This document shows, piece by piece, positions 1-5,359 of a DNA stretch of 5,359 nt. Within the stretch, counting starts at the first letter, position 1, and every line of letters starts with the position of its first letter. The notes below the pieces were generated by a model. That model saw only the letters and a program-made list of their open reading frames with translations. It did not search any database and was not told the DNA's origin. This DNA comes from Burkholderiaceae bacterium. GTDB taxonomy: Bacteria > Pseudomonadota > Gammaproteobacteria > Burkholderiales > Burkholderiaceae. A program made the translations under genes and the position numbers. The stretch covers positions 1 through 5,359 of the forward strand of contig CANHLB010000136.1 of NCBI GenBank assembly GCA_947461335.1, given 5' to 3'.

Positions 1-198
1 AAAAGGGGTTTAGATCTGACTAATGAGCTGAGTAAGGAGTGGCAGACCCATTATCCGGATAAAGCTATTGCTCTTAGAAACGAGGTCGGTTATCTTAGCT
101 TTTTGAATAGCCTAAACTTTTTGAGTCCCCATGCTCTGACTGCCCAGATCCCACAAATTTTGAATAACTCTGTTTTGCAACTAAGATCCCGTTTATGA
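1..198 (+). CDS. C-terminal end of an unidentified protein (5' truncated by window)
   Basis: Frame 1 is open from the first base to TGA at 196-198 and encodes 65 residues. The piece looks soluble and helical, with no membrane segment; it contains a hydrophobic stretch reading YLSFLNSLNFLSPHAL and ends in LQLRSRL. I do not recognise the family. That it is coding is supported by the uninterrupted frame, natural-looking amino-acid composition, and the stop codon overlapping the next start as ATGA (195-198). This overlap is typical of translationally coupled operon genes. It is therefore probably co-transcribed with the channel gene and may act in the same process. The start and most of the protein lie outside the window. 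Confidence 0.72.
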   Translation, partial: KRGLDLTNELSKEWQTHYPDKAIALRNEVGYLSFLNSLNFLSPHALTAQIPQILNNSVLQLRSRL

Positions 199-1646
199 AA
201 CAACGACACACTATATTTTCCCTGCCCAAATCATTGTTTTGGTTATTACTCATCTCTAATGCAATCTATGCGGTGTGGCTAAATGCCGATTTTGGATCTT
301 ATTGGAGTTGGAATATTGTTGACATGGCCAATGAGCAAGCATTTAAACTAGAAGTAGTGGCTGCAGTTGGTCAATTTGTATTGCTTGGGATGACTGTAGA
401 TGCTGTCATCCGTCATTTTGTAGTGCATTTTAATAAGACCAATGAAAACGGTCAAATACCAGCAATCTTTGTTCAGGCAATCACAATTATCTCTTATGGT
501 GTCATTGCACTATTTGGATTTATTGCTTTATATGATCACTCCGCATCAAAGATATTGGCCGCCTCTGGAGCTTTAGGTTTTGGTGTTGCCTACGTTCTGC
601 GCGAGATGATTGCAGATATCGTGGCATGTATTCAGATTCAGTCTGAAGGTCTTCTGAGTATTGGTGATTTTATTAAGCTAAAGAGCGGCGATTATTATGA
701 AGTGATGCAATTGGACTCTCGTCGGGTGGTTTTAAAAGATTCTTTAGGCTTTACTGTTTTTACGCCTAACCGCCACTTTATTAATAAGGACTTCATCAAC
801 ATCTCTAAGCAACACCCTAAGATGGGGATGCGTATCCCATTGGAAATCGAAGTGGATTCTGGCAACGATCCTAATCAGGTCTTAGAGCTTCTTGAGCAGG
901 CTGCTCAATATGTTATTCAAACTGAAGCGGGATTTTTTCCTTGGTACCGCACTCGTTTCATCAAAATCAATAACGGCAGTTTCGCCTTCCTGCTGCTTTA
1001 TGAATGTGATGCCTCCATGTCATTTAACGGCACTAAGACAACCATGAGTCTTGCGGTAACCCGTTTCTTGAAGTTAGGTGGCATCAATATGAATTCCACT
1101 TTGGAAACTTATAGCTCCTCAGAAGTTGCGCGTACTATTAAGAGCCGCTTAAGCAATCTCTACCGTTTGGGTGTACTCAGGGTATTGAGTCCAGAAGAGG
1201 TTACTCACTTATCTGAATCTGCAACAGTATGTAAATGTAGAGCGGGCGAGCATTTGATCGAAAAAGGTCAAAATGCAGAGAGCATGTACTTTTTGGTTGA
1301 GGGTGAGTTAGAGGTCACTATTCCAAATGAGCAAGGTGAAGAAATTGTTGTGGGTTCCATTTGGCCGGGGGATTGTGTTGGCGAAATGTCCTTATTGACT
1401 GGGGAGCCCCGTTCGGCGAATGTGCGGGCTAAATCCAATTCCACTCTTTTGGAAATTACCAAGGCTGCTATCACCCCAATTTTTGAAGCTAACCCTGAAT
1501 TAATTAATGAAATCTCCATTATTTTGGAGAAGCGTAAAGCGCATAATCAAATGCTTTTAAATAAGCCGGTAGAGCTAGAGGAGCTAGAGAAGGGAATTAA
1601 GGTACTAGCTAAGAAGATCCTTAATTTCTTCTTTAACAAGGGTTAA
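195..1646 (+). CDS. MscS-family channel with C-terminal cyclic-nucleotide-binding domain (bCNG-type)
   Basis: Predicted 483-residue inner-membrane protein. Hydrophobic segments lie at about 11-29, 53-77 and 90-113. A Gly/Ala-rich pore-lining helix follows at about 117-147 (ASGALGFGVAYVLREMIADI), the MscS TM3 signature. Residues about 150-205 form the MscS beta domain, with D158 and the TPNRHFIN segment matching the MscS 'PN..I' region. A soluble region to about 310 follows. Residues about 328-445 are a cNMP-binding domain whose phosphate-binding cassette reads GDCVGEMSLLTGEPRSANV (392-410); E397, R406 and S407 occupy the positions that hold ribose and phosphate in CRP. A charged helical tail ends the protein. 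Known bCNG channels have this MscS-plus-CNBD plan, and many respond poorly to tension. The ligand is probably cAMP, inferred from the cassette and the nearby cyclase. The ATG at 195 overlaps the upstream stop; the Shine-Dalgarno is weak, consistent with coupling. It could instead be mainly a mechanosensitive channel tuned by nucleotide. Confidence 0.93.
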   Translation: MKQRHTIFSLPKSLFWLLLISNAIYAVWLNADFGSYWSWNIVDMANEQAFKLEVVAAVGQFVLLGMTVDAVIRHFVVHFNKTNENGQIPAIFVQAITIISYGVIALFGFIALYDHSASKILAASGALGFGVAYVLREMIADIVACIQIQSEGLLSIGDFIKLKSGDYYEVMQLDSRRVVLKDSLGFTVFTPNRHFINKDFINISKQHPKMGMRIPLEIEVDSGNDPNQVLELLEQAAQYVIQTEAGFFPWYRTRFIKINNGSFAFLLLYECDASMSFNGTKTTMSLAVTRFLKLGGINMNSTLETYSSSEVARTIKSRLSNLYRLGVLRVLSPEEVTHLSESATVCKCRAGEHLIEKGQNAESMYFLVEGELEVTIPNEQGEEIVVGSIWPGDCVGEMSLLTGEPRSANVRAKSNSTLLEITKAAITPIFEANPELINEISIILEKRKAHNQMLLNKPVELEELEKGIKVLAKKILNFFFNKG

Positions 1647-1709
1647 CCCGAGTTCGCTCCCAGCATTTCTTTTCCTACTCACCCATACTTTCTTGGATAA
1701 AGAAGGAAG

Positions 1710-1730
1710 GGGTGTAAATACCCATTTTTT
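1710..1730 (+). terminator. Weak candidate intrinsic terminator after the channel gene
   Basis: GGGTG (1710-1714) and TACCC (1719-1723) can pair as a five-base stem including one G-T wobble, around a TAAA loop. One A and then six T (1725-1730) follow. The position, about 65 bases after the channel stop and in an intergenic gap, suits a terminator. The stem is short, so termination would be leaky if it occurs at all. Confidence 0.35.
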
Positions 1731-1773
1731 GGGCTTAGCAAGAGCTTATCCTCGCCAAAATTTGTTAGTATCT

Positions 1774-1791
1774 ATGCAACTAGAGTTGCAT
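1774..1791. promoter_or_regulatory. Perfect 8-2-8 inverted repeat, candidate operator
   Basis: ATGCAACT (1774-1781) and AGTTGCAT (1784-1791) are exact reverse complements separated by AG, giving an 18-base dyad of the size bound by dimeric helix-turn-helix regulators. It lies about 165-180 bases upstream of cheB. The half-site core recurs at 1826-1833 as AAATGCAA, which is the exact reverse complement of TTGCATTT at 1786-1793. As RNA the dyad could fold into a seven-base stem with a TAGA loop. No U-tract directly follows, so a terminator is less likely than a protein site. The binding protein is unknown. Confidence 0.45.
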
Positions 1792-1826
1792 TTGCCCCTT
1801 TTAAAACCAGCTTAAAACAAACTCTA

Positions 1827-1931
1827 AATGCAAGAGAACTGATTGAGGGTGTGCATACATTAGCCGATAAATTATTGGTAGTTATGGATACCTACAAAAT
1901 TGTTTCCGGCATTAGCCTAGTCCAAAACTAG
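1827..1931 (+). pseudogene. CheW-like C-terminal remnant
   Basis: The frame ending in TAG at 1929-1931 encodes a 34-residue stretch containing GVHTLADKLLVVMDTYKIV. This aligns without gaps to the last beta-strands and helix of CheW; from memory, E. coli CheW reads GLGALGDRMLILVNIEKLL there. Gly, Leu, Asp, a basic residue, the aliphatic strand, Asp/Asn and Lys match in order. CheW is the adaptor joining CheA to chemoreceptors and often sits beside cheR and cheB. The frame stays open upstream only to 1701, has no ATG before the similarity, and shows no recognisable CheW core upstream. It therefore looks like the tail left after deletion or decay of a cheW gene. The homology is judged by eye over a short segment, and chance resemblance is possible. 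Confidence 0.4.
1863..1870 (+). promoter_or_regulatory. Candidate sigma-28 (FliA) -10 element upstream of cheB
   Basis: GCCGATAA at 1863-1870 is an exact match to the classical flagellar sigma-28 -10 consensus, 84 bases before the cheB start and pointing toward it. The -35 side is poor: the eight bases ending 11 nt upstream (1844-1851, TGAGGGTG) match about half of TAAAGTTT. The element overlaps codons of the CheW-like remnant, so it may be coincidental. Transcription would begin near 1877. Confidence 0.3.
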
Positions 1932-1946
1932 TCATTTACCCTTTTT

Positions 1947-1952
1947 AGGAAG
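1947..1952 (+). promoter_or_regulatory. Ribosome binding site supporting the GTG start of cheB
   Basis: AGGAAG lies just before the GTG at 1955, with only two to four bases of spacing depending on which bases pair. An in-frame TAG at 1946-1948 overlaps this site and blocks any earlier start. The receiver motif VLIVDD begins within six residues of the GTG, so a later start is ruled out. Confidence 0.7.
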
Positions 1953-1954
1953 TT

Positions 1955-3121
1955 GTGGATAAAGTACGCGTTCTAATTGTTGATGATTCTGCGGTGATGC
2001 GCAAAATTATTGCTAGCGCCTTGCAAAAAGAGCCCTCCATTGAGATTGCGGGTTTTGCCGCCAATGGAATTCAGGCGATCGAGGCTATTCAAACATGTAA
2101 TCCAGATGTCATGACCTTGGACATTGAGATGCCGGAGATGGATGGTTTAACGGCATTGCGTGAGATTCGTAAAGTAAATAAATATCTACCCATCATTATG
2201 TTTAGCTCGCTCACTCATAAAGGAGCTCAGGCTGCAGTAATGGCCCTAACAGCTGGTGCGAGTGATTACGTTGGCAAGCCAGCAAATACTTCTAGCGGAA
2301 TTGATGATGCCTTTAAAGTTCTAGAAACAGAGCTGATTCCAAAGATCATTGGCTTAGCTAAGCGTGTGAAATTGCGTAAGGCAAAGGAGGGTCAACTCCC
2401 TAATACTCCAGCAAGGACATCTTCCGCAATCTCCTTAGCGCCTCTGACCACCAACAAGCCTTTAGCTACAAGCAAGCCGATTTCTTCTCCTACATCAAAA
2501 GTCAATCAAGCGATTTCTGGTGTGCTGGCTAAACCTGCAGAAGCGGTTTGTATCGGCGTATCTACGGGAGGGCCTGAAGCGTTGATGCAAGTTTTTTCTG
2601 GCTTTAATGCGCCCATTAGTGTTCCCATTTTTATTGTTCAGCATATGCCAGCAGATTTCACGGCATTGCTTGCTGCTCGCTTAAGTTCCGTGGGCGTGAT
2701 GACGGTTAAGGAGGCAGAGGAGGGTGAGATCGCTGAGCCTGGTATCGCATACATGGCGCCTGGCGGATTTCATATGAATTTGTCGCGACCTGGCACTAAA
2801 ACTATTCTTCACCTGAATACTGAAGCACCAGAAAATTCTTGTAGACCAGCAGTTGATGTTTTGTTTAGAACTGCTGCCCAAGTCTATGGGAGTAATCTGC
2901 TAGCAGTGATACTTACTGGCATGGGTTATGACGGCTTAAAAGGTACGGAAACCATTAAGGAAAAAGGTGGGCAGTTAATCGCACAAGATGAAGCCACTAG
3001 TGTCATTTGGGGTATGCCTGGGGCAGTAGTCCAGGCAGGCTTAGCTGATGTTGTGCTGCCAATCGATAAGATTGCTGACGAGATTATTTTTAGAACCCGT
3101 AAAGTACCTACAAGTCGCTAG
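1955..3121 (+). CDS. cheB: CheB: chemoreceptor glutamate methylesterase/glutamine deamidase response regulator
   Basis: 388-residue cytoplasmic enzyme that removes methyl groups from chemoreceptor glutamates (and deamidates glutamines), giving adaptation feedback when phosphorylated by CheA. The receiver domain is residues 1-125, with acidic pair D10/D11, phosphoacceptor D56 in LDIEMPEMDG, S84 and K108 in GKP. A linker of about 60 residues (135-195), rich in Thr, Ser, Lys and Pro, leads to the methylesterase domain (196-380). That domain has the full catalytic triad: S203 in GVSTGGP, H230 in IVQHMP and D326 in LTGMGYDG. Nothing is missing, so it should be active. GTG start at 1955, followed after one base by cheR. 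A stand-alone CheB-like regulator is unlikely given the CheR neighbour. CheA, receptors and an intact CheW are not in the window. Confidence 0.97.
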   Translation: MDKVRVLIVDDSAVMRKIIASALQKEPSIEIAGFAANGIQAIEAIQTCNPDVMTLDIEMPEMDGLTALREIRKVNKYLPIIMFSSLTHKGAQAAVMALTAGASDYVGKPANTSSGIDDAFKVLETELIPKIIGLAKRVKLRKAKEGQLPNTPARTSSAISLAPLTTNKPLATSKPISSPTSKVNQAISGVLAKPAEAVCIGVSTGGPEALMQVFSGFNAPISVPIFIVQHMPADFTALLAARLSSVGVMTVKEAEEGEIAEPGIAYMAPGGFHMNLSRPGTKTILHLNTEAPENSCRPAVDVLFRTAAQVYGSNLLAVILTGMGYDGLKGTETIKEKGGQLIAQDEATSVIWGMPGAVVQAGLADVVLPIDKIADEIIFRTRKVPTSR

Positions 3122-3122
3122 C

Positions 3123-3953
3123 ATGTCTAAAGAATATCTACCGCAGTTTTATGTCATGTTAGAACGTCAGGTAGGAATTGCTTTGGATGATACGAAGCAG
3201 TATTTACTAGAATCCCGTTTGATGCCAGTTGCCACGCAAAATGGTTACCCTGATGTATATGCGCTTATTAAAGTCTTAACTCAGACTCCAGTTGGACCCT
3301 TGCACTGGAAAGCATTTGAAGCATTAACAACGAATGAGACATCTTTCTTTCGAGATAAGCATGTTTTTGAAGCCTTAAGAAAAAAAATTCTCCCTGAGCT
3401 TATTGAAAATCGTAAAAAAGACAGGACTTTGCGCATTTGGAGCTCAGCATGCTCGGCTGGGCAGGAGGCTTATAGCCTAGCAATGATGCTCAGAGAAGAT
3501 TTTTTGCAGCTCAATGATTGGACTATTTATATTCAGGCTACCGATATTTCTGAGTCAATTTTAGAAAAGGCGAAGTCTGGGGTCTATAGCTCGATGGAGG
3601 CGCATCGCGGCCTTGATACCCATTACTTGCATAAATATTTTGAGCATATTGAAAAAGGCGCTTATCAAATTAAGCCAGCTATTCGGCAAATGGTGAATTT
3701 TTCTCATCATAATTTAGTTGGGGATTGGCCGTTTTATCCTAAATTTGATTTGATTATGCTCAGAAATGTACTGATTTATTTCAAGCAAGATGTTAAAGAT
3801 AAGGTACTCTCAAAGATGCAGCAACAGTTAAATGGCAGTGACAGTATTTTGATCTTAGGTGCTGCAGAATCTATCTATCATAATGATTTATATAAATTAA
3901 TTACACTCGATAAAATTTCGTACTACAAACCCAATACCATTGTTAAGGTCTGA
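3123..3953 (+). CDS. cheR: CheR: SAM-dependent chemoreceptor glutamate O-methyltransferase
   Basis: 276-residue cytoplasmic methyltransferase that opposes CheB by methylating receptor glutamates with S-adenosylmethionine. Residues 1-65 form the small helical N-terminal domain. TNETSFFRD (70-78) is the conserved CheR motif. The SAM-binding loop is CSAGQEAYSLAM (110-121), with Gln at a position that is often Glu. TDIS with D141 binds the SAM ribose, and LRNVLIYF (213-220) is the late catalytic-domain motif. The frame could be extended to an ATG at 3048 inside cheB, but the ATG at 3123 is preferred: it directly follows the cheB stop (TAG-C-ATG), and the 25 extra residues resemble no CheR. No clear Shine-Dalgarno precedes it, so translation probably depends on coupling to cheB. 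There is no TPR or other C-terminal extension. Confidence 0.97.
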   Translation: MSKEYLPQFYVMLERQVGIALDDTKQYLLESRLMPVATQNGYPDVYALIKVLTQTPVGPLHWKAFEALTTNETSFFRDKHVFEALRKKILPELIENRKKDRTLRIWSSACSAGQEAYSLAMMLREDFLQLNDWTIYIQATDISESILEKAKSGVYSSMEAHRGLDTHYLHKYFEHIEKGAYQIKPAIRQMVNFSHHNLVGDWPFYPKFDLIMLRNVLIYFKQDVKDKVLSKMQQQLNGSDSILILGAAESIYHNDLYKLITLDKISYYKPNTIVKV

Positions 3954-3954
3954 T

Positions 3955-5082
3955 ATGGAAAACCAAAATACGTCTCCAATATCCCAGCCTATTGAGATTG
4001 ATCCTGTATTTGCAGCATTTTGTGTTCTTGTTGTCGATGACAGCAGAACCTTACGTAAGATATTAATTCGTGAGCTGAACTCTTTGGGCTTTCATAATAT
4101 TTTAGAAGCAGCCGATGGCCTCGAGGCTATTGAGGTAGTTAAGAGCAAGCCTGTTGATTTGATGCTTCTAGATATGGAGATGCCTGAGCTCGATGGTTTA
4201 GGTGTTCTAGCACAACTTAAGGCTGACGATACCTACAAAGCATTACCCATCATTGTGATTTCTGGCGCAGATCAGTTTGAAAAGACGATTAAGTGCATAG
4301 AAATAGGTGCTGAAGATTATTTACCGAAACCATTTGACCCTATTCTTTTGCGGGCCCGTATTTTCTCCTCCTTAGAAAAAAAGCGCCTTCGTGATTTAGA
4401 TCGTAAGCACCTAGAAATGCTGAACCATGAAAAACAGTTGTTAGAAATAGAGCAAATGAAGACTGAGAAACTGATGCTCAATATTTTGCCTCGTCCCATT
4501 GCTGATCGACTAAAGCGGGGCGAGAAGAATATCTCTGGAAGCTATCCAGATGTCAGCATTCTTTTCAGTGATTTAGTTGGTTTTACTAAGATGTCTTCGC
4601 AAGTATCGGCAACTGATTTAGTAAAACTACTAAATGACTTATTTACCCGCTTTGATAAACGCGCTGAATCTTTGGGCCTAGAAAAGATTAAGACGATTGG
4701 AGATGCTTATATGGCTGTTGGGGGTTTACCTATTCCTCGTCCTGATCATGCTGAGCTCTGCGCTGATATGGCACTTGGTATGTACAAGGATCTACAGGAC
4801 TTCAATGAGCAGAATGGTTCAGAGTTGAATATGCGTATTGGTATTAATTCTGGGCCAGTTGTTGCCGGTGTCATTGGGTTTACCAAGTTTTCTTATGATC
4901 TTTGGGGTAATACCGTCAATACTGCTAGCCGAATGGAGTCTACTGCCCCCCATGGCAGAGTACAGGTATCGCCTAGTACTTATGAAGCCCTGAAAACGAG
5001 CTTTAGTTTTGAGGATGGTGGATTGATGGAGTGCAAAGGTCTTGGAGAAATTCGTACCCATCTATTAATAGGTCGAATTTAG
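3955..5082 (+). CDS. Response regulator with class III adenylate cyclase output domain (REC-AC)
   Basis: 375-residue cytoplasmic fusion predicted to make cAMP from ATP under phosphorylation control. The receiver domain is residues 22-138, with D28/D29, phosphoacceptor D73 in LLDMEMPELDG, S103 and K125 in PKPF. A charged helical linker (139-178) carries the cyclase-transducer pattern NILPRPIADRLKRGE (176-190). The catalytic domain (198-370) has metal aspartates D206 (FSDLVGFT) and D250 (TIGDAYMAVGG). Adenine-selecting K246 and D315 (YDLWGNTVN) replace the Glu/Cys pair of guanylate cyclases. N322 and R326 complete the site, so a homodimer should be active. ATG at 3955 has AAGG six bases upstream and follows the cheR stop by one base; a TTG at 3940 inside cheR would add five residues and is less likely. 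Position in the cheBR unit suggests CheA as phosphodonor (inference). Confidence 0.94.
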   Translation: MENQNTSPISQPIEIDPVFAAFCVLVVDDSRTLRKILIRELNSLGFHNILEAADGLEAIEVVKSKPVDLMLLDMEMPELDGLGVLAQLKADDTYKALPIIVISGADQFEKTIKCIEIGAEDYLPKPFDPILLRARIFSSLEKKRLRDLDRKHLEMLNHEKQLLEIEQMKTEKLMLNILPRPIADRLKRGEKNISGSYPDVSILFSDLVGFTKMSSQVSATDLVKLLNDLFTRFDKRAESLGLEKIKTIGDAYMAVGGLPIPRPDHAELCADMALGMYKDLQDFNEQNGSELNMRIGINSGPVVAGVIGFTKFSYDLWGNTVNTASRMESTAPHGRVQVSPSTYEALKTSFSFEDGGLMECKGLGEIRTHLLIGRI

Positions 5083-5118
5083 CAATCGGACTTTGGGCTT
5101 ACTGGATTGCCGATCAGT

Positions 5119-5141
5119 AAACCACCTTTGGGTGGTTTTTT
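5119..5141 (+). terminator. Strong intrinsic terminator of the cheB-cheR-cyclase operon
   Basis: AAACCACC (5119-5126) pairs perfectly with GGTGGTTT (5131-5138) around a TTTG loop, and the T-run continues to 5141. It sits 37 bases after the cyclase stop and ends the three-gene unit before the PAS-domain gene. Confidence 0.9.
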
Positions 5142-5187
5142 ATTGGAGTATTCTTAAGGTAACTCTTTAAAAGTGGAAACATCTCCA

Positions 5188-5359
5188 ATGTTAGGACTAA
5201 TCGATTTCAAAGCATTCGTTAGCCATATTGGTGAGGCGGTAATTATTTCTGATCGAGATGAGAATATCTTGTTTTGGAATGCCTCTGCCCAGCGTATCTT
5301 TGGTTATAGCCAAGATGAAGCTTTAGGAAAGACGCTTAGCATCATTACGCCTGAGCGTT
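5188..5359 (+). CDS. PAS-domain signalling protein, N-terminal part (3' truncated by window)
   Basis: An open frame of 57 codons runs to the window end without a stop. It begins MLGLIDFKAFVSHIGEAVII and continues through a classic PAS core: DRDENILFWNASAQRIFGYS, then EALGK and an IITPER ending. PAS domains sense ligands, redox state or light and usually regulate an attached output domain (histidine kinase, GGDEF/EAL, receptor), which here lies beyond the window. ATG at 5188 is chosen because GGAAAC lies seven bases upstream. A GTG at 5173 in the same frame would add five residues and has only a distant AAGG. The gene follows a strong terminator, so it likely has its own promoter, but a sensor role alongside the upstream chemosensory genes is plausible. 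Confidence 0.85.
   Translation, partial: MLGLIDFKAFVSHIGEAVIISDRDENILFWNASAQRIFGYSQDEALGKTLSIITPER

Larger units (their letters stand above)
1647..1954. other. 308-base intergenic region between the channel gene and cheB
   Basis: No complete gene is visible here on either strand. The region contains, in order, a weak terminator-like hairpin (1710-1730), a perfect dyad (1774-1791), a third copy of the dyad half-site (1826-1833), a CheW-like C-terminal reading frame without a start (1827-1931), a sigma-28 -10 match (1863-1870) and the cheB ribosome binding site (1947-1952). It separates two same-strand transcription units and presumably carries the cheBR-cyclase promoter. No convincing sigma-70 -35/-10 pair stood out by eye. 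Confidence 0.7.

Noticed and set aside
1268..1519. 83-residue open frame on the - strand inside the channel gene
   Set aside because: Lies wholly opposite the conserved CNBD coding sequence; the protein has no recognisable motif and no ribosome binding site context. Shadow frame.
1648..1815. Second open frame in the gap before cheB
   Set aside because: Encodes a leucine- and proline-rich stretch without recognisable similarity and with no ribosome binding site before its only ATG; not supported as a gene.
2681..2881. 66-residue open frame on the - strand inside cheB
   Set aside because: Antisense to the methylesterase domain, with no motif and unlikely composition. Shadow frame.
3048..3122. 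N-terminal extension of cheR to the ATG at 3048
   Set aside because: The 25 extra residues overlap cheB in another frame and resemble no CheR N-terminus; the ATG at 3123 fits the family length and the junction.
4317..4499. 60-residue open frame on the - strand inside the cyclase gene
   Set aside because: Antisense to the receiver-cyclase linker; the Ser/Arg-rich product mirrors the Lys/Glu-rich helix coding on the other strand.
4819..5061. 80-residue open frame on the - strand inside the cyclase gene
   Set aside because: Antisense to the conserved catalytic domain; no motif and no plausible start context.
3955..5082. Reading the cyclase domain as a guanylate cyclase or a GGDEF diguanylate cyclase
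   Set aside because: Lys246 and Asp315 occupy the adenine-selecting positions, where guanylate cyclases have Glu and Cys, and there is no GGDEF/GGEEF motif.
5082..5114. Inverted repeats GCAATC/GATTGC and ATCGG/CCGAT just after the cyclase stop
   Set aside because: Short five- to six-base stems with a 15-20-base loop and no T-run; the strong terminator directly downstream explains the site, so no separate function is claimed.

Overview
The window reads as a chromosomal segment of a moderately AT-leaning Gram-negative proteobacterium. The protein style and spacing would suit a free-living freshwater betaproteobacterium (Burkholderiales, for example a Polynucleobacter relative). That placement is an impression, since no rRNA or other taxonomic marker is present. 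All recognised genes lie on the + strand and there is no sign of mobile elements, tRNAs, rRNAs or CRISPR arrays.

Layout. (1) 1-198 is the C-terminal end of an unidentified gene. Its TGA overlaps, as ATGA, the start of (2) 195-1646, an MscS-type channel protein with a C-terminal cyclic-nucleotide-binding domain. (3) 1647-1954 is a 308-base gap. It holds a weak terminator-like hairpin, a perfect 8+2+8 dyad with a third half-site downstream, a short CheW-like C-terminal remnant, and an exact match to the sigma-28 (FliA) -10 box. (4) 1955-3121 cheB, 3123-3953 cheR and 3955-5082, a response-regulator/class III adenylate cyclase fusion, are packed with 1-nt gaps and form one transcription unit. (5) That unit ends in a strong intrinsic terminator at 5119-5141. 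(6) After it begins a PAS-domain protein cut off by the window end.

How the genes may work together. CheR and CheB are the methylation/demethylation adaptation enzymes of a chemosensory array. CheB and the cyclase each carry an intact receiver domain, so both could be phosphorylated by a CheA kinase encoded outside the window. The cyclase retains the metal-binding aspartates, the transition-state Asn/Arg and the Lys/Asp pair that selects ATP, so it should make cAMP. The nearby channel has a phosphate-binding cassette expected to bind a cyclic nucleotide. The inferred picture is a chemosensory pathway whose output is cAMP, with at least one potential cAMP reader (an MscS/bCNG-type channel) next door. 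The enzymology follows from visible residues. The wiring between the parts is inference.
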